Positions 43,934-57,500 of a DNA stretch of 64,000 bases are shown one piece after another. The notes beneath the pieces were generated by a model. It did not search any database and was not told the origin of the DNA. It was given only the letters and a program-made list of their open reading frames with translations. Origin of the DNA: Cladopsammia gracilis. Lineage: Eukaryota > Cnidaria > Anthozoa > Scleractinia > Dendrophylliidae. Each line of letters begins with the position of its first letter. The stretch's first letter is position 1. The DNA lies in NCBI GenBank assembly GCA_022457155.1, contig JAJGOT010000022.1:2237001-2301000 (forward strand), written 5' to 3'. A program made the position numbers and the translations under genes.

Positions 43934-44876
43934 TTTGTAGAGATGGATTACTTGGTCGAAGACATTTATTCACTGCTACTCAGAGTTTCATGCTTCTTAC
44001 GAAGCAATCATCAGGCAACTGCCTACAATAACGGATACATAGAAAACATACAAAATTTGAAATTACAGAACAATACCTAATGGCGTGACGTGCGGAGATA
44101 TGATTGGTTAACTAAACGAATACAGTTTTCAACTGGAATTTCTTAGAATGTCTACAAGTAGATAGGAGTTCGCTTCTATTGTTCAGAGTTGACATTTCGG
44201 GTCTGCATATGATGAAATATTTTTCCCATAAACATAAATTACAAGGCTTGTTTACATTTGAATACGATCTTGCTTGTTTAATCTTACGCCATTTGATGTT
44301 GTAAATGACGTCTCTTTCTTTTAAGCTCCAAATGTATTTGCTTAATTCTGTTGCATGCTTGTATTTTTCATTTCTAAATGAGCATATATGATTTCTGTAT
44401 CTTAATTTAAACGCTGTGTCACAAAGTCCGACGTATGTCTCTTTGGAGGATGATGTTGTGACTTCAGCTTGGTAAATGATGTTTGTGTCGTTGCATTTTC
44501 CGTTCATGGGGCACGTGCTTGGGTTCCGGCAGTTACAATTACTATCTTGGGTGAGATCAGACTTATTAATTTGTGATTTGTTGTGGTTGGATATAATCGA
44601 TTTTATATTATTCATGCAGCTGTAGCTCAATTTAAGCGTATTCCGGTTGAAAATCTTGTGGAGTGGATTTGATTTGGGAAAATGTTGATCAACGAGAGAA
44701 AGGAAGCACTTTCCTACGTTTGTTTTGACGTTCATGCTGTAGGGTGGATTGTACCAAAGAATTTTCCTTGGACGGTTCATTCGTGATTGTTGTGACTCGT
44801 TGCGTGACTCTTTGTATGCCAGGTTGTAATTGTAGCCACTTTTATAGCTGATGAAGTCTTCAATTCATTATTTTAT

Positions 44877-44907
<31 letters not shown>

Positions 44908-47900
44908 GCCAAATAAACTACTTTAACAACAAGTTAGTTTTCACAGGCTTTAGAATTCATAAAAATTAATTTGTTTTTTATTGGCTGGTAATTTTACAGG
45001 TGTAAAAGTTTTGCAATATTCAATCAGTTTCTTAACAAAATCGAGAAAGAGTTCCTGGTCCAATTTTTATTGTGAGTATATGTATAACTATTAGCTTTGA
45101 TAGGTTTGATTTTCACGAATCTAATCCTGCAACTTTGTTTACTGACATTCAAAGAGTCAAAAAACGTTACATATAATGGCTCACAATACAGTGATGACAA
45201 CTCTAGGAAGGCCTGTTTCAGGAGAAACACAAAATTATTTCGGGAATCAAGAAGGAAATCAAGGACTTTTTGCGAGAACATCTCTGAAAAAAATGCGGTA
45301 TATGTTCCAAATGTCCAGGATGACTTTCATTTACTGCTTTATTGCTCAAACAGCATTTCTTAGAGTTGTCCCCCCTGCAAAAATGAAACCTTGGCCCAGA
45401 GGGAGCCTAGAGCTGAGGGCCATAAGCACTTTTACACCTTGAAGGGTTACGATTCAGTGATAACAGGTTTTGTTAACATTGTTATCTCTTTCTTTTCAGT
45501 TCAGATGAGCATTTGTACTGGTATATGGTAAAGTTTTGGATGCTCTGATTAACAATGGGTATGTATTAAATTTAACAAATATGTACATACTACAGTTCAA
45601 CTTCTCATAAGCAACTGACCACTGTGTAGGTTCAATCCTAGCAGAGGTCTCAGTGATGACAATACAATACAATACAATACAATACAGACCAAACTTTATA
45701 TAAACCTTTCCTTGATAGTATGGACACCTCTGTTATACAGATAGTTGGTTCCATACCATTGGTGTGCATATCATGTAGGTTGGACTGTAATTTATGTGAG
45801 ATGAGCAAATGCTACATTGTAGCTTAGTGCAGTGAACTCCCACTAAAATGGACACCTTTAAGACCACAATGTGTTCTTCATAATAGAGAGTGCATAAAGA
45901 CCAGTGTTATGTTTATAGTAACTAATATTTTGCCAGGCCCCAGTTGTTCAAAAGGTGGATAGCGCTATCCATCGGATAAATCACTATCCAGTGGATAAGT
46001 CTTAACAAAATCCATTATGTTATCTGCTTGATAGTGATTTATCTGGTGGATAGCGCTATCCACCTTTTGAACAACCAGCGCCAGGAGTTCAACTCCCGTT
46101 TGTAATAACAGGATGCTCATAACATTGAGCTGTCTACGAGGCAGGAGTTGACTGTATCTAAGGCTGACCTGATTTAATTACTTGTTTACATTTTAGCTGA
46201 AAATGACGATGACGGGTTTGATTTGATTGAGCCATCACTGATCCAACAGCTGAAGAAGATTCTGGATCAATACCCTGATGATGATCAGATTCTCAAGGTA
46301 TGACACTCCTCTTCCCAATAAACCATGACATGCACGAATTGTATCGCCACCTTTAAAGTAACGATTGTTATGCCGCAAGTCTATTTCAAATTAATCATGT
46401 GGTACATCTGTCTGTCCCACTTCCACATGGTACAGACAAATGTACCGTGATGTATCTGAAAGAGACTTGCCGCATGACAAACATTATTATGAATGTGGTC
46501 AAAATATCCATGGGTGTTGCAGTGTACTGAGAAGAGAAGTATTTAAATTATTCATCTCATTAACCATCCCACATTCCCTGCCACTCTATATTTCTAATAA
46601 GCATTTAAAAATCAATACATGTAAGCCACCCTTCCTCTAATAAGCCACCCCTTGTAATCAGCCCTTCCAAATCATCTTAAGGACATTCACGCGAAAGTCT
46701 TCTAACACTGATTTTTTGTATAAAAATTTCTTCTACAGCTAGGTAATGAGTTACTTATGTCAGAAAATAATGCAAAAAAAAAATGGGGGGTCACTGACTT
46801 TGTTTCCAAGATAAGATATCTGAAAAATTGGTCTTCCTTACTGGATTTGGCCCCAATGTCTGTTAGTCTAATGATATTGAAATGAAATGAATCTCTCAAA
46901 TGCAACTTCCAATACACCACTTTCATAATGGCGGCCGATTTATTTATTCTTTTATATGTATGTTAATTAGCCTCACTGGCCTCAGTTTAAAGTAAAAATT
47001 CTTTTGAATTTTGCACACGCCAGCGAGGCCAGAAAGGCTAATTAACATACATATAAAAGAATAAATAAATCGGCCGCCATTATGAAAGGGGTGTATGCCA
47101 AATTAACCATGAGTAGGTCTGTTAAGCAAATTAATTCAACTGACAACATCACTTAAAGGAAATCTAATCTTTAAACAACAGCATTTGCAAACACTGGCAG
47201 CTGCTAGTTGGCATGATCCAATTTGCATGGGTAGAAAGTTAATGCAATGGCTACCAGCCCTTTATGTGCTAACACTTTTTTCTCTCGCATGAGCACTGAT
47301 GCATGATACAGCATGGCGTTGCAACATGAATTGCATGCGCAGTAAGAATCGATGCACATAAACAATTAGCATGAGCATCCTTAAATATATAAATAATCCC
47401 CTCTTCCTCAATTAAGCCACCACCTTTTATAAACATTCAAATGCATTTAAATAATAAATAAGCCACCTTCCTTCTTTTCTTGCTTTGCACTTAAGTTATA
47501 TATCAAGATTCAGAAGCGTTAAAAACAGATGTTTACAGTGTATTCCAAAATGTTTATGGAATTATAGAGAGTTTAAAATGACACATCTGGGTCAAATTTT
47601 TAAGCGCAAGAGCATTTAGTTCAAGAATTACAGGCAAAAACAAGTATTAGACATTTTTAGTAAAAATGTATGGAGCAGCCATCTTAATGGTGTCCCACAA
47701 AGGGACACCAACATGGCGGCAAAAACTTCAAAGTCTTAAATACACCAAAATTATCTCATCACAAAAGATTTTTTTACTGTAACTTCCATTAAATTATTTC
47801 TTAACTATTGTCACCCCGTAATTAGTTATATTGTAGATATATAGAGCAGTTATTTGAATGTCGTAAAACCAAAACCAAAGTAATTACTCTGACCAATCAC

Positions 47901-50900
47901 AGCAGTCGTAAACAATCCAATGAACCAATCAGAGCTCGAAGCAATTACATGTCGCCGGCACCAAGCACAGGAAAATGCATGTGAGCAAGTCATGATTGGT
48001 TTTGGGTATACTTCTGATTGGTCGAGAAAGTGGTGCGAGAATTTTTTAGCCAATCACAAAGCGTAGCAATGCAAAACCAAAGCAATTGTGTAATTACTTT
48101 CGACACTCAATTGAAAACTGCTCTTTTCTTGTCAAGTTGTAATTAGTTTTTATCATATTGTTGTTAGCTATATTTTCCACACCATTGTATCCTCTTGCAT
48201 TTATATCACACCCATTAGTGGGTTCTGGTGCTAAAGATGGATGAAATTTCATCCAAAACATGTTCACATTAAAAATTGTCGTTATCGTTTTGAAAATTCC
48301 AAAATAACTTAAGCTGGTTCAATTTTGTTTATTTTCACGACTTATCTGAAATAGCAACAAAACCTTGTTAAAACCTGAAAATTCTTGTTAAGGATTGTAA
48401 CACCATATTAGAAACAGCTTTGTAGAATGTATAGCTTAGATTTTTAAATTCTTATGATGTCATGTGCAAACAAAGAAGTAACCAGCCCCTCTTTTATAAT
48501 TCCTTCCAAAGCATCTAAAAATAAACAACTCCCCTCCCTTTCATTCTTTGCACATTTGTCATTTAAATAAGCTAAATTATTCCATCTATGTATAAACTGT
48601 AAGGATATTTCTTGGTAATGTCGTTACAAGGGCTCAGTGTACTTCGATCTAAAGGTGTGGTATTCATTTTGCTTTCCATATTTCATTTTGCTCTTATTAA
48701 GAGACAGTCTCCGTAAAAGCGGTCCGGCCGATCTGGTTTGAAATATAGAAATATAAATATAGATTATAGATAAAAATAAAAAATCTAGATTTCGCTCATT
48801 TCTTGTATGTTGAAAGAGTTTCGTGTACTTATATTAAAACCATAATCCGCTTGTCCGGATCTTTTAAAATTTTCGATTTTTGAGAGATTTTCGGTTCATG
48901 CCGAGCAAACGCTTATGGCAGCCCATATTGAGGTCCAAATTTAAGACAACTTTAAAGATCAATTTTACAAGAACTAACGAAGTCTATATAAAACAAACAC
49001 CACCATCAATAATATTATGTCTTGTTTAGCTATAAACAAAGTGACTTTTGTAAACATTGTGTGTGAAACAAGCTCACAGCGAAACCAAAACTGACGAACC
49101 CAATATCACACTGCTTCATGAAACACGTATAAATGGGTCAAATTCAAACTTTATTTTTGAAAAAGTGGGGCAGTCTATTTCAACCAAACCAACATAATTG
49201 GAAAGAAGGTAACATTGAGAATGTCATTACAGAAAGAAACCTTGCGGTACCTCGCTGGTAAATAAATTATAGCTTTGTGAATTTGCCAGATTTTGAAAAT
49301 ATCCAAGTTTTGCCGTCAACAAGAAGCCTTGCAGCATCCTCACTCGTAGCAGATCTAAAACAATCAGAGATAAAGGAAAAACTAATTTCAACGCCTTTTG
49401 GTTCATTTTAAAGCGAGTAAAACATGTTTTGAATGATTAAAGCTTGACTTACCTTGCAAGCATATTTTGTACAGCTTCATCGTTTTGGAATTTCGCTCGC
49501 TGTTTCCAGACGATAAAAAGAATCACTGACCCCAAGCTTTGTACATATGTTGCTTATAATTAGGTTAAGCTATAAACTTTGTGTTTTGCCTTCCATATTA
49601 GTCATACAGGAAGCGTACAGGGATGTTTTTCTACGACTGAACCGTGAAAGGGCTTGTCAGAATCAACCGCCATGTTTATCTTTCGAAAGCAACCGCTGAC
49701 CAACATTCTAGGATATTGGGCTATGTTGGGAATGTACAGGGGGCCCCCCTGGGAATGTAATTTTGGCGGCAAATTTCGGAGGTGGGGATGGGGTAGATGG
49801 AGGGAAGAATATTGTTAAAACTTTTTAGTCGTTTTATTTCACTTGTCTTTACTCGGATTTCCTATTTTTTTTTTTTTGGAGGGGGGAAGGGGCTGTAGAC
49901 ATTGCTGTAGCCTATTGTTTAGTATGCCTCTTATTCCGCACAGAGTGCATTTTGTTATTTTGAGCGTTATCTCTTATAAATATTGTGTTTGTAGAGTTCA
50001 TTTTTTATTCTTTTATCTATAAGGCGCGCGATAAAAAAAATTGACACATAAGACTGACAACATTCAATTAGCGTCATATTCTTACTTAATTCATAGTCCA
50101 TCTTTTGCGGCGTTTTAAAATAAACATGCAGTTTATTTTACCACAAGGTGAGCGGTACATACTGATATACTTTTTAGTCAGCTTTAACTTGTGGAAAATA
50201 TGCTTAAAAACTGTATGTGCCCATTTACACTTTTTTATGTTTTTTTTTTACGGCGTGACTCAGAGAGCTAAAAAAGCGCGGGAAAAACGTAATTAGATAT
50301 GCATTAATAAACCAGATGGCGGTCTCAAATTTTTTTATAAAAGTAAATATAAAAACACCAAGATGAAATGGCGGCAAATTGCCATCCCTGGGTCAACGGA
50401 TATTGTCTTCTTGATTCTTTATTATTTTTCAAATTAGTTTCTTTTAAGTTAGTACACTAAAAAAAAAACAACAACAATAATTACTGTATTTTAATTGCGA
50501 TAAAGAACAAAAAGTTAGTGTATGATCAATTGAAGCTCTTAGACCTAGACTACAAAATTTACTCAGTCCAGAAAATCTAATTATGGAAAATAAACAACGT
50601 TTATTTTTTATATACCAGCAAATGAGTCGTGAAAGAAAACTCGAGAAAATATTACTGTATTCAGTACTTTAAACAATACCTGATTTATAGGAACGATGAT
50701 CCCAAATAGCTTTTGAATGCCTTGAGCCATCTGTGAGCTAACAAAGTCTCTTCAGGGGCGGATCCAGGATTTTGAAATGGGGGGTGAAATTTTAAATGCA
50801 ATAGAACCAAAGCCTGGTAAAATATTATTTATTTGAGAAATACTAATTAGAAAAAAGAAAGAAAGGGTCTCAGAAAAGAGGGGGGGTGAAAATTCACCCA

Positions 50901-53900
50901 TTTCACCCTCCCCCCCCCCCCCCTGGATCCGCCCCTGCCCTTCCATGGAGACTTTTGTTTTCTCCGCTGTGCTCAGGGTACTGACAAGTTACTTTTGTAC
51001 TTCTCCACAACTTCCCTAATATGTGGCCATGCCTATAGCAAATCCACATTCTCTGTAGATCTTCCTGAGGCAAGTTAAATTAGCCGGCCCTTGCAAGAAT
51101 GAGCTCGCTTTCATCGAGGGCTTCTATGGAAAGATGGCAGCTTATCAGATGGTTTTCTATTTCATCGTTACAATCCGATATCCGCGACACCACTCGCGCC
51201 ACGAGATAGGCCGCAGTTTTTCCGATCTGTACTACCCAAGAAGCAGTCCACAGACATCATAAGCCGGTTTCGATGCCACCGAATGGACGATGTAATCTTA
51301 AAATTATAGTGGTCTTAAAAGAAATAAAGGCGCAGAAGATCAGAGGTAACTGAAACGAATTGTTATAATTGATACATGTACAATACCATTAGAGAAAAAC
51401 AAACCAGTTGTCCTTTCGAAGAAACAATGTGAAAACTTAGAGAACTTGGATACGACTGATTATTTCACGTCTACGCTGGTGGTATATTATAATGCTGGGA
51501 GTTAAAAAAAGGAAGTTGGTGTATCTTTCAAACTCTGAGCGCGAACAACCAAAATCTTAAACGTGAAAAGGTAAGGGAAGTAATAAGATGTTTATTTTAA
51601 TTCGACAATCCTTTCTTGAAAGTTTGTTTTTATTTCAATCACAAAACTCATTCACAACAAGCATACAACTAATACTGACAAAAAAGATATTCAACACTTC
51701 AATTACATATTCCTCTGGCTCGCAATTGGCAGCAAATATTAAATATAGCAAAAAATTAATTAAACTAATAAAAAAATAATTCAAACACTTGGCTTGCAAA
51801 ATTCAAATTTATTATTTGTACGCATCTTCCTGTCTCTCCCGTTCCCAGCCTCGCCTCCTTAGCAACGCCTAAATTACTCCCGACATGAGCCAAGTGTACT
51901 CAGAGGATGATCAGCGGTTGCCTTCAGGGGGTAAACATGTCGGTGAAATGGCGGTTGATTACCGACGTTTCACCGTTTGGTCGTGTAAAAAGCTCCATTG
52001 TACGACTAAGATGGAAGGCAAAACACAAAGTTAATACCTTAACCTTATTCATAAGCGACATATATACAAAGCTTGGGGTCAACGATTGTTTTTATTGTCT
52101 GGAAACATCGAGCGAAATTCCAACACGATGAAGCTGTACAAAATATACTTGCAAAGTAAGTCAAGCTTTAATCGTTCAAAAACGTTTTATTCCCTTTAAA
52201 ATGAACCAAAATGCGTTGTAATTAGTTTTTCCTTTAGATCCGTCTACGAGTAAGGATGCTGCAAGGCTTCTTGTTGACGAGTCTTTCAAAATGGGGCAAA
52301 ACTTGGATATTTTGAAAATTTGGCAAATTCACAAAGCTATAATTTTTTATCAGCGAGGTACCGCTAGGTTTCTTTCTGTAATAACATTTTCAATGTTACC
52401 TTCTTTCCAATTATGTTGGTTTGGTTGAAATAGACTGCCCTACGTTTTCAAAAATAAAGTTTGAATTTGACCCATTTTCACGTGTTTCATGAAGCAGTGA
52501 GATATCGGGTTCGTTTTAGTTTCGCTGTGGGCTTGTTTCACACTCAATGTTTACAAAAGTCGCTCTGTTAGCTAAATAAGACATTACATTACTGATGGTG
52601 GTGTTTGTTTTATAAAGAGTTTGTTAGTCTTGTAAAATTGATCTTCAAGTTGCCTTAAATTGAAGCCTCGATATGGGCTACCACGAGCGTTCGCTCGGGA
52701 GAACCGAAAATCTCTCAAAAATCGAAAAATTTAAAAGATCCGGACAAGTGGATTGTGGTTTTAGTATAAGTACATGAAAGTCTTCCAACACACAAGAAAT
52801 GAGCGAAATCTATTTTTCAAACCAGATCGGCCGGACCGCTTTTACGGAGACTGCCTCTTAAGAGTGATATGATCCTTCAACTGCGGCTTCTATTAAGCCC
52901 CAACACCCATGAGCTGCTTACAGAAGAAAGATAATTTGGATTGAAAATGTCCTGCTTCCATTTAACGTCCCATTCAGACTTGTTTTTATGTTCATAATGA
53001 AGAAAAAAGCATACTATCATGTACGGTAGAATTCCTAAAGTAGCAGCCCCAGCGTTGCTTTCGGAATTAGCAGGGTTTTTTCTCTTTTTTTTTTTTCTTT
53101 TTTTTTGTAAAAAGCAAAAGACACGAACAGCTCAACTGAAAACTATTTTCGGGCAGCTAAAATACGTCAGTTATTGAAGAAAAATGTTTGGCAAATATGC
53201 CATCCCCTCCCGAAGTCTGGGGCCGGATTCACGAAGCCCTCCTAAGTTAAGACACATCCTAAGTATTGTTTCTTAACAATAGCCTATTGTTGGAATGACA
53301 ATACTTAAGAGATGTCTAAACTTAGGAGGGCTTCGTGAATCCGGCCCCTGGGGAATAGGATAACGAAATTAACGGGTTTGGTCTGGGTAACTGTTTGCCG
53401 GCTTGAGGACGTGTGGTTCCATGATCAAGGCGATGATGATTATTTTAACCCCGTCACAGAACAAGCTTTTTTATCTGCTTAATGCTGGATATTTAGCTTT
53501 GTACAAAAACAAATCCTGGCGTTTCACATAAAATGTTCCTGTTTAAATTACTGAAGTTGAGAATTCTGAATAAATGTTCCTTTTCAAGTCACTTTATAGA
53601 GAGTTTCAGTTATCAAGTAAATGCTTGTTCCAGTTTGAGTTACATTCGTTTACTTTGTTTTGGAGACATCTCTATCATGGTATTTTCGATTGGATCGTTA
53701 CTACCGGGTGGGCCATTACTTTAAGAGGGGCCGTTATTTTCGGGAATCACTAGAAAGGTCGCAAAATTAACTGCATTACTTTCAGGGGCCGCTGCATGTA
53801 TTTTCGGAACTCTGTGGTATTCTGTTTTTACCTCTCACACTTGGACAATCGTCCCAATTAATAGAAACATATTATTTTTCTTTAACTATCTCATTCATGC

Positions 53901-54527
53901 ATGATCAGTTTTCCTCCAAGCTTTCAATGAGGAAATTCCTGTGTATTACCATAGTTTGAAAAGTTGATCTATTAACCTTATTGATCAGACTTTGGGGGGA
54001 GAGCAGAAGGGTATAAACGAAAAACATGTCGAATATTTTTGTGAATCCTGCTAGATTGACATGATGCGGATGCAGTGGTTAGTTTCAATGCATACTTATC
54101 ATCTCCCTTAGGCTCCCATCTAAATATAATCTAAGGAATTCAAGTGATAAACTTTTGCTTAGTTATCCGCGTTTTAAATCAAAAGCTACACTAGGTGACC
54201 GTTCTTTTACCTCTGCTGCACCGAAACTGTGGAATGCTTTACCATTTGACATAAGAAGCGCCAGCACAGTTAGTATTTTTAAATCCAAGCTAAAAACTCA
54301 CCTTTTCCGTCGTGCATTTTTATCATAGTGTTTTTATTATTGTGAGTTTACTTTTAATTGTAATTTTAGCTTTTAAATTATTGTAAGTCTATTTTTTTAT
54401 TGTTATTTTAGCTTTTTAAATCATTGTAAGTTTACTCCTAATTGGAATTTTAGCTTTTTAGCCTTTTCTGTTTTTAATCTTGTTATGCGCATTTGAACAT
54501 TTTATGGAATTTGCGCACTATAAATGA

Positions 54528-54563
<36 letters not shown>

Positions 54564-57500
54564 CTGTGTCGCTCATACAGGAACTTATACAAAATGCAGA
54601 GGATGCGAGGGCCACTCAACTTAAGTTTCTTCATGACAAGCACAGCTACAAAGCAACACATCTTTATGATGAAGAACTTGCCCAGTTTCAGGTGAAGTAA
54701 ATTATTACCGACTTTACATTTGGCTTACCTGTTCCATTTTGTTATAGTATAACAATAAGCCAGACAGTGTCATTCTGCTTGCTAGTTCCTTGTGGAACAT
54801 AGTTCCAACACCAGCACCGTCCACAGTTTGTCTCCCCCCTGCATCCTACAATGGAGTCTGTGCCCACGTTATGACTTAAAATTGTAGTTCTGACATACAG
54901 GTCTTTCTCCACGTTCGTGCAGGTTGAGCCCTCTTTCTTATTCCTGGGGGATTCCATCAAGTGCAGTTGTTGGTATTTTACCATCTTTTTTTTGTGTGAT
55001 TTACTCATCGTCATTTTCTTTGCCTTAACAGGGTTAAATAAATGTGAAGATGTGGTATTCACATGATTAGTGCTGTACAAACAGCCATGGCACTTTGTTC
55101 CACATTGACCACATTGTTTCACCCTACCCTGATATATCGTGGGTACCAACAAACTGTTGGTATTACAGTGCAAGCGGAAAAAGTTGGAATGCCGAAAATA
55201 ATTTTATTTCTGATCTGTTTACTGTGTTGCAACCATTCACAATTCATTTTCCAATGACATTGTTCTTTGATTAATGGAAACACTTTTAAAGCACTTTTTG
55301 ATTTCTTGCCAGTATAAGATCTTAAAAGTCGTTGGTTACAATCAAGATTAAAGAAATATTCTCAGCATTCAAAGTTTTCCTAGTCACACTTTAACAAGAA
55401 AGATAGAAGTGGTAAGAACAATGTACTGACATCCTATCCAGAAAAAAATAAATAAATCTTATGAGAGACCGTGAACTTTAGTCTAATGAACCACTCTACT
55501 CAACAACAGGCTTGACCTTTTTACGTTAACTTTTTTCAAACAGGGGCCCGCACTTTATGCCTACAATGATGCAAAGTTTACCCAGGAAGACTGGAGAGGT
55601 ATTCGATTGGTCTCTGATAGTATCAAAGTGGAGGATCCATTAAAAGTTGGTCGGTTTGGACTTGGGTTCAAGTCTGTATTTCATTTGACAGGTACATTTA
55701 CATCTACATGTAGCTGCATAATTTTACTGTTTCAGCTTTTGTAAGTTCACATGCAAGCACCCTTAGGATCAGGAAATTAATTAAGGTGGCTCCTTACAAA
55801 TGTATGGTACTCAGCACAGAGGACGCCCATTTGAAGTCAATATATAATATCGGAATTCTTGTAGGTTATATAAAAATGCATACTAAAAAGCGCTATAAAC
55901 CTGGCCTCCTGTAGTTGGAGGTAAGGGGTCTTATTAAATTTGAGCCTTCGACATGACTCCGAGGCTTTACAGAAAGGTAAGGAGCTTATTTCAAATTTAA
56001 GTTTTAGAGAAATTCGATGTTGATTTTTTCAAAATTATTTTAAAGTTCTTAAACATGAAGCGAGCCTAAAAGTTACTCTGATGTGTTCAGCATGTCAATC
56101 AAAAATCCAAAAGGAAGACGAATGGGCGCATTTGATTGGTTCATTGGCGAAGGTCTTATCGCGTTCGAAGAACGCAATCCTAATTTCGTGTTGGTTTCCC
56201 TGTGACTTGCATGGAGAAAAATGTGAGATTTTTTATGTCTGGACTGCGTTTGGCCGCCCTTATTGCTTTTTTCAGGGGCTCATTTCCGCCAGAAATTCCT
56301 TCGAATGCGTCTCCATTTTAAATCTCTGATCACTGCTAGTTTTAGCACGTAGAGACATTCCCGCAAGTTTGATTCGGAGAATTCATTGGCGAGAAATTAT
56401 ATTCGGAGAGCTGGCGAGAAAGGATTTTTAATCGAAGAAGATGAATACAGGAAAGAAATTTAGAAAGTTAATTTTATCTGTCGATTTTTACTTCAGAATT
56501 CGTTTCTTCGCTTGTAAATGCACCTATTATTTCGAGTTATGGCCCGATTTACTAAATGAACGTACATGTAAACAAACTGTGTCTCGAAATAGGTTTTTCT
56601 TCAAATCCCTGCCAGCGAAATGGAGTCACTTAGCTCGTTCGTTTTGTTTAGCGGTGGGGTAATTTAATCAAAGAAACAAGAGCAAGGAAACTAGGGCACG
56701 AGGAATCGACAGAAGATGGCGCATCTGATTTGCATCGGGCATAAGATTAGTGAGCTCCGCTGGCGTTGGACGTTTTATCGGCTTCAAAAGTTTACATCGA
56801 AAAAAATTCGACGGCTAGGGACGGGGAAAACCTCCTTCAATTTACATGGAGTATTTCATATAGATGCTGGCAAAAACGTCTCTGCCGGAGAGCCGAGAAG
56901 TTTTGAGTTTTTTCTGTTGTTTTAAACATCTCCAGGGAGCATTTTTCGTTACAGTCGACCGGTGTAACGGCGAATGGCGACACACAATGAAGTCCATGAC
57001 GTTAAAATAAAACAACTTAAACGTTTAATCATCCACGAGGCGTCCCTGAATGACTCACAAGTATCGTACAAAATAACCATCACATGTATCTATTAGAATT
57101 GTGGCGAAAGAAATCGATTAACGCGAGAAAACCCTTAACAAAACGGGTTACAAAACACTTGAGAAACTTGAGGTTATTTCACGGTGGCCTCGTGCACCCT
57201 CGTGCACACCAATGACGAGGCCCCCGTGCGCATACTCCTAATAAACAAAGAGAAAACCCGCTGGGCAGAATACCAACAGTTACAACCGGTCATTCATCAA
57301 CGGTAATAATATTCAAATGTCAAGTGACAGTATGCAGAAAACGAGTGTAGTAACAATAGAAAATAAAAGAAAACATACAAAAACAAGATGCAATGTATTG
57401 AATATAAACTAAAAAAAAAGAAATCACCTTGAAGATGATTTTGAAGATGAAATCATCGGCAAAATTTTTGGCTATAAGTTTGTCTTACGTACGGTAGACT

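Larger units (their letters stand above)
43738..44830 (-). mobile_element. Penelope-like retroelement, 5'-truncated
   Basis: The minus-strand ORF (44780-44112, 222 aa) reads [58 protein letters not shown], then [20 protein letters not shown], the Cys-rich linker and GIY-YIG-like endonuclease end typical of Penelope-like elements. The reverse-transcriptase core is missing. The 3' side carries hammerhead-like motifs and inverted repeats around (AT)n. Confidence 0.88.

Noticed and set aside
44112..44780. 222-aa ORF as a host gene
   Set aside because: Its Cys-rich linker, GIY-YIG-like end and SYSCMNNI wording are those of Penelope-like elements.
45024..45442. ORFs of 85-88 codons in sacsin-like intron 1
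   Set aside because: Overlapping open frames on both strands with no family-like motif; the phases of exons 1 and 2 already agree without an intervening exon.
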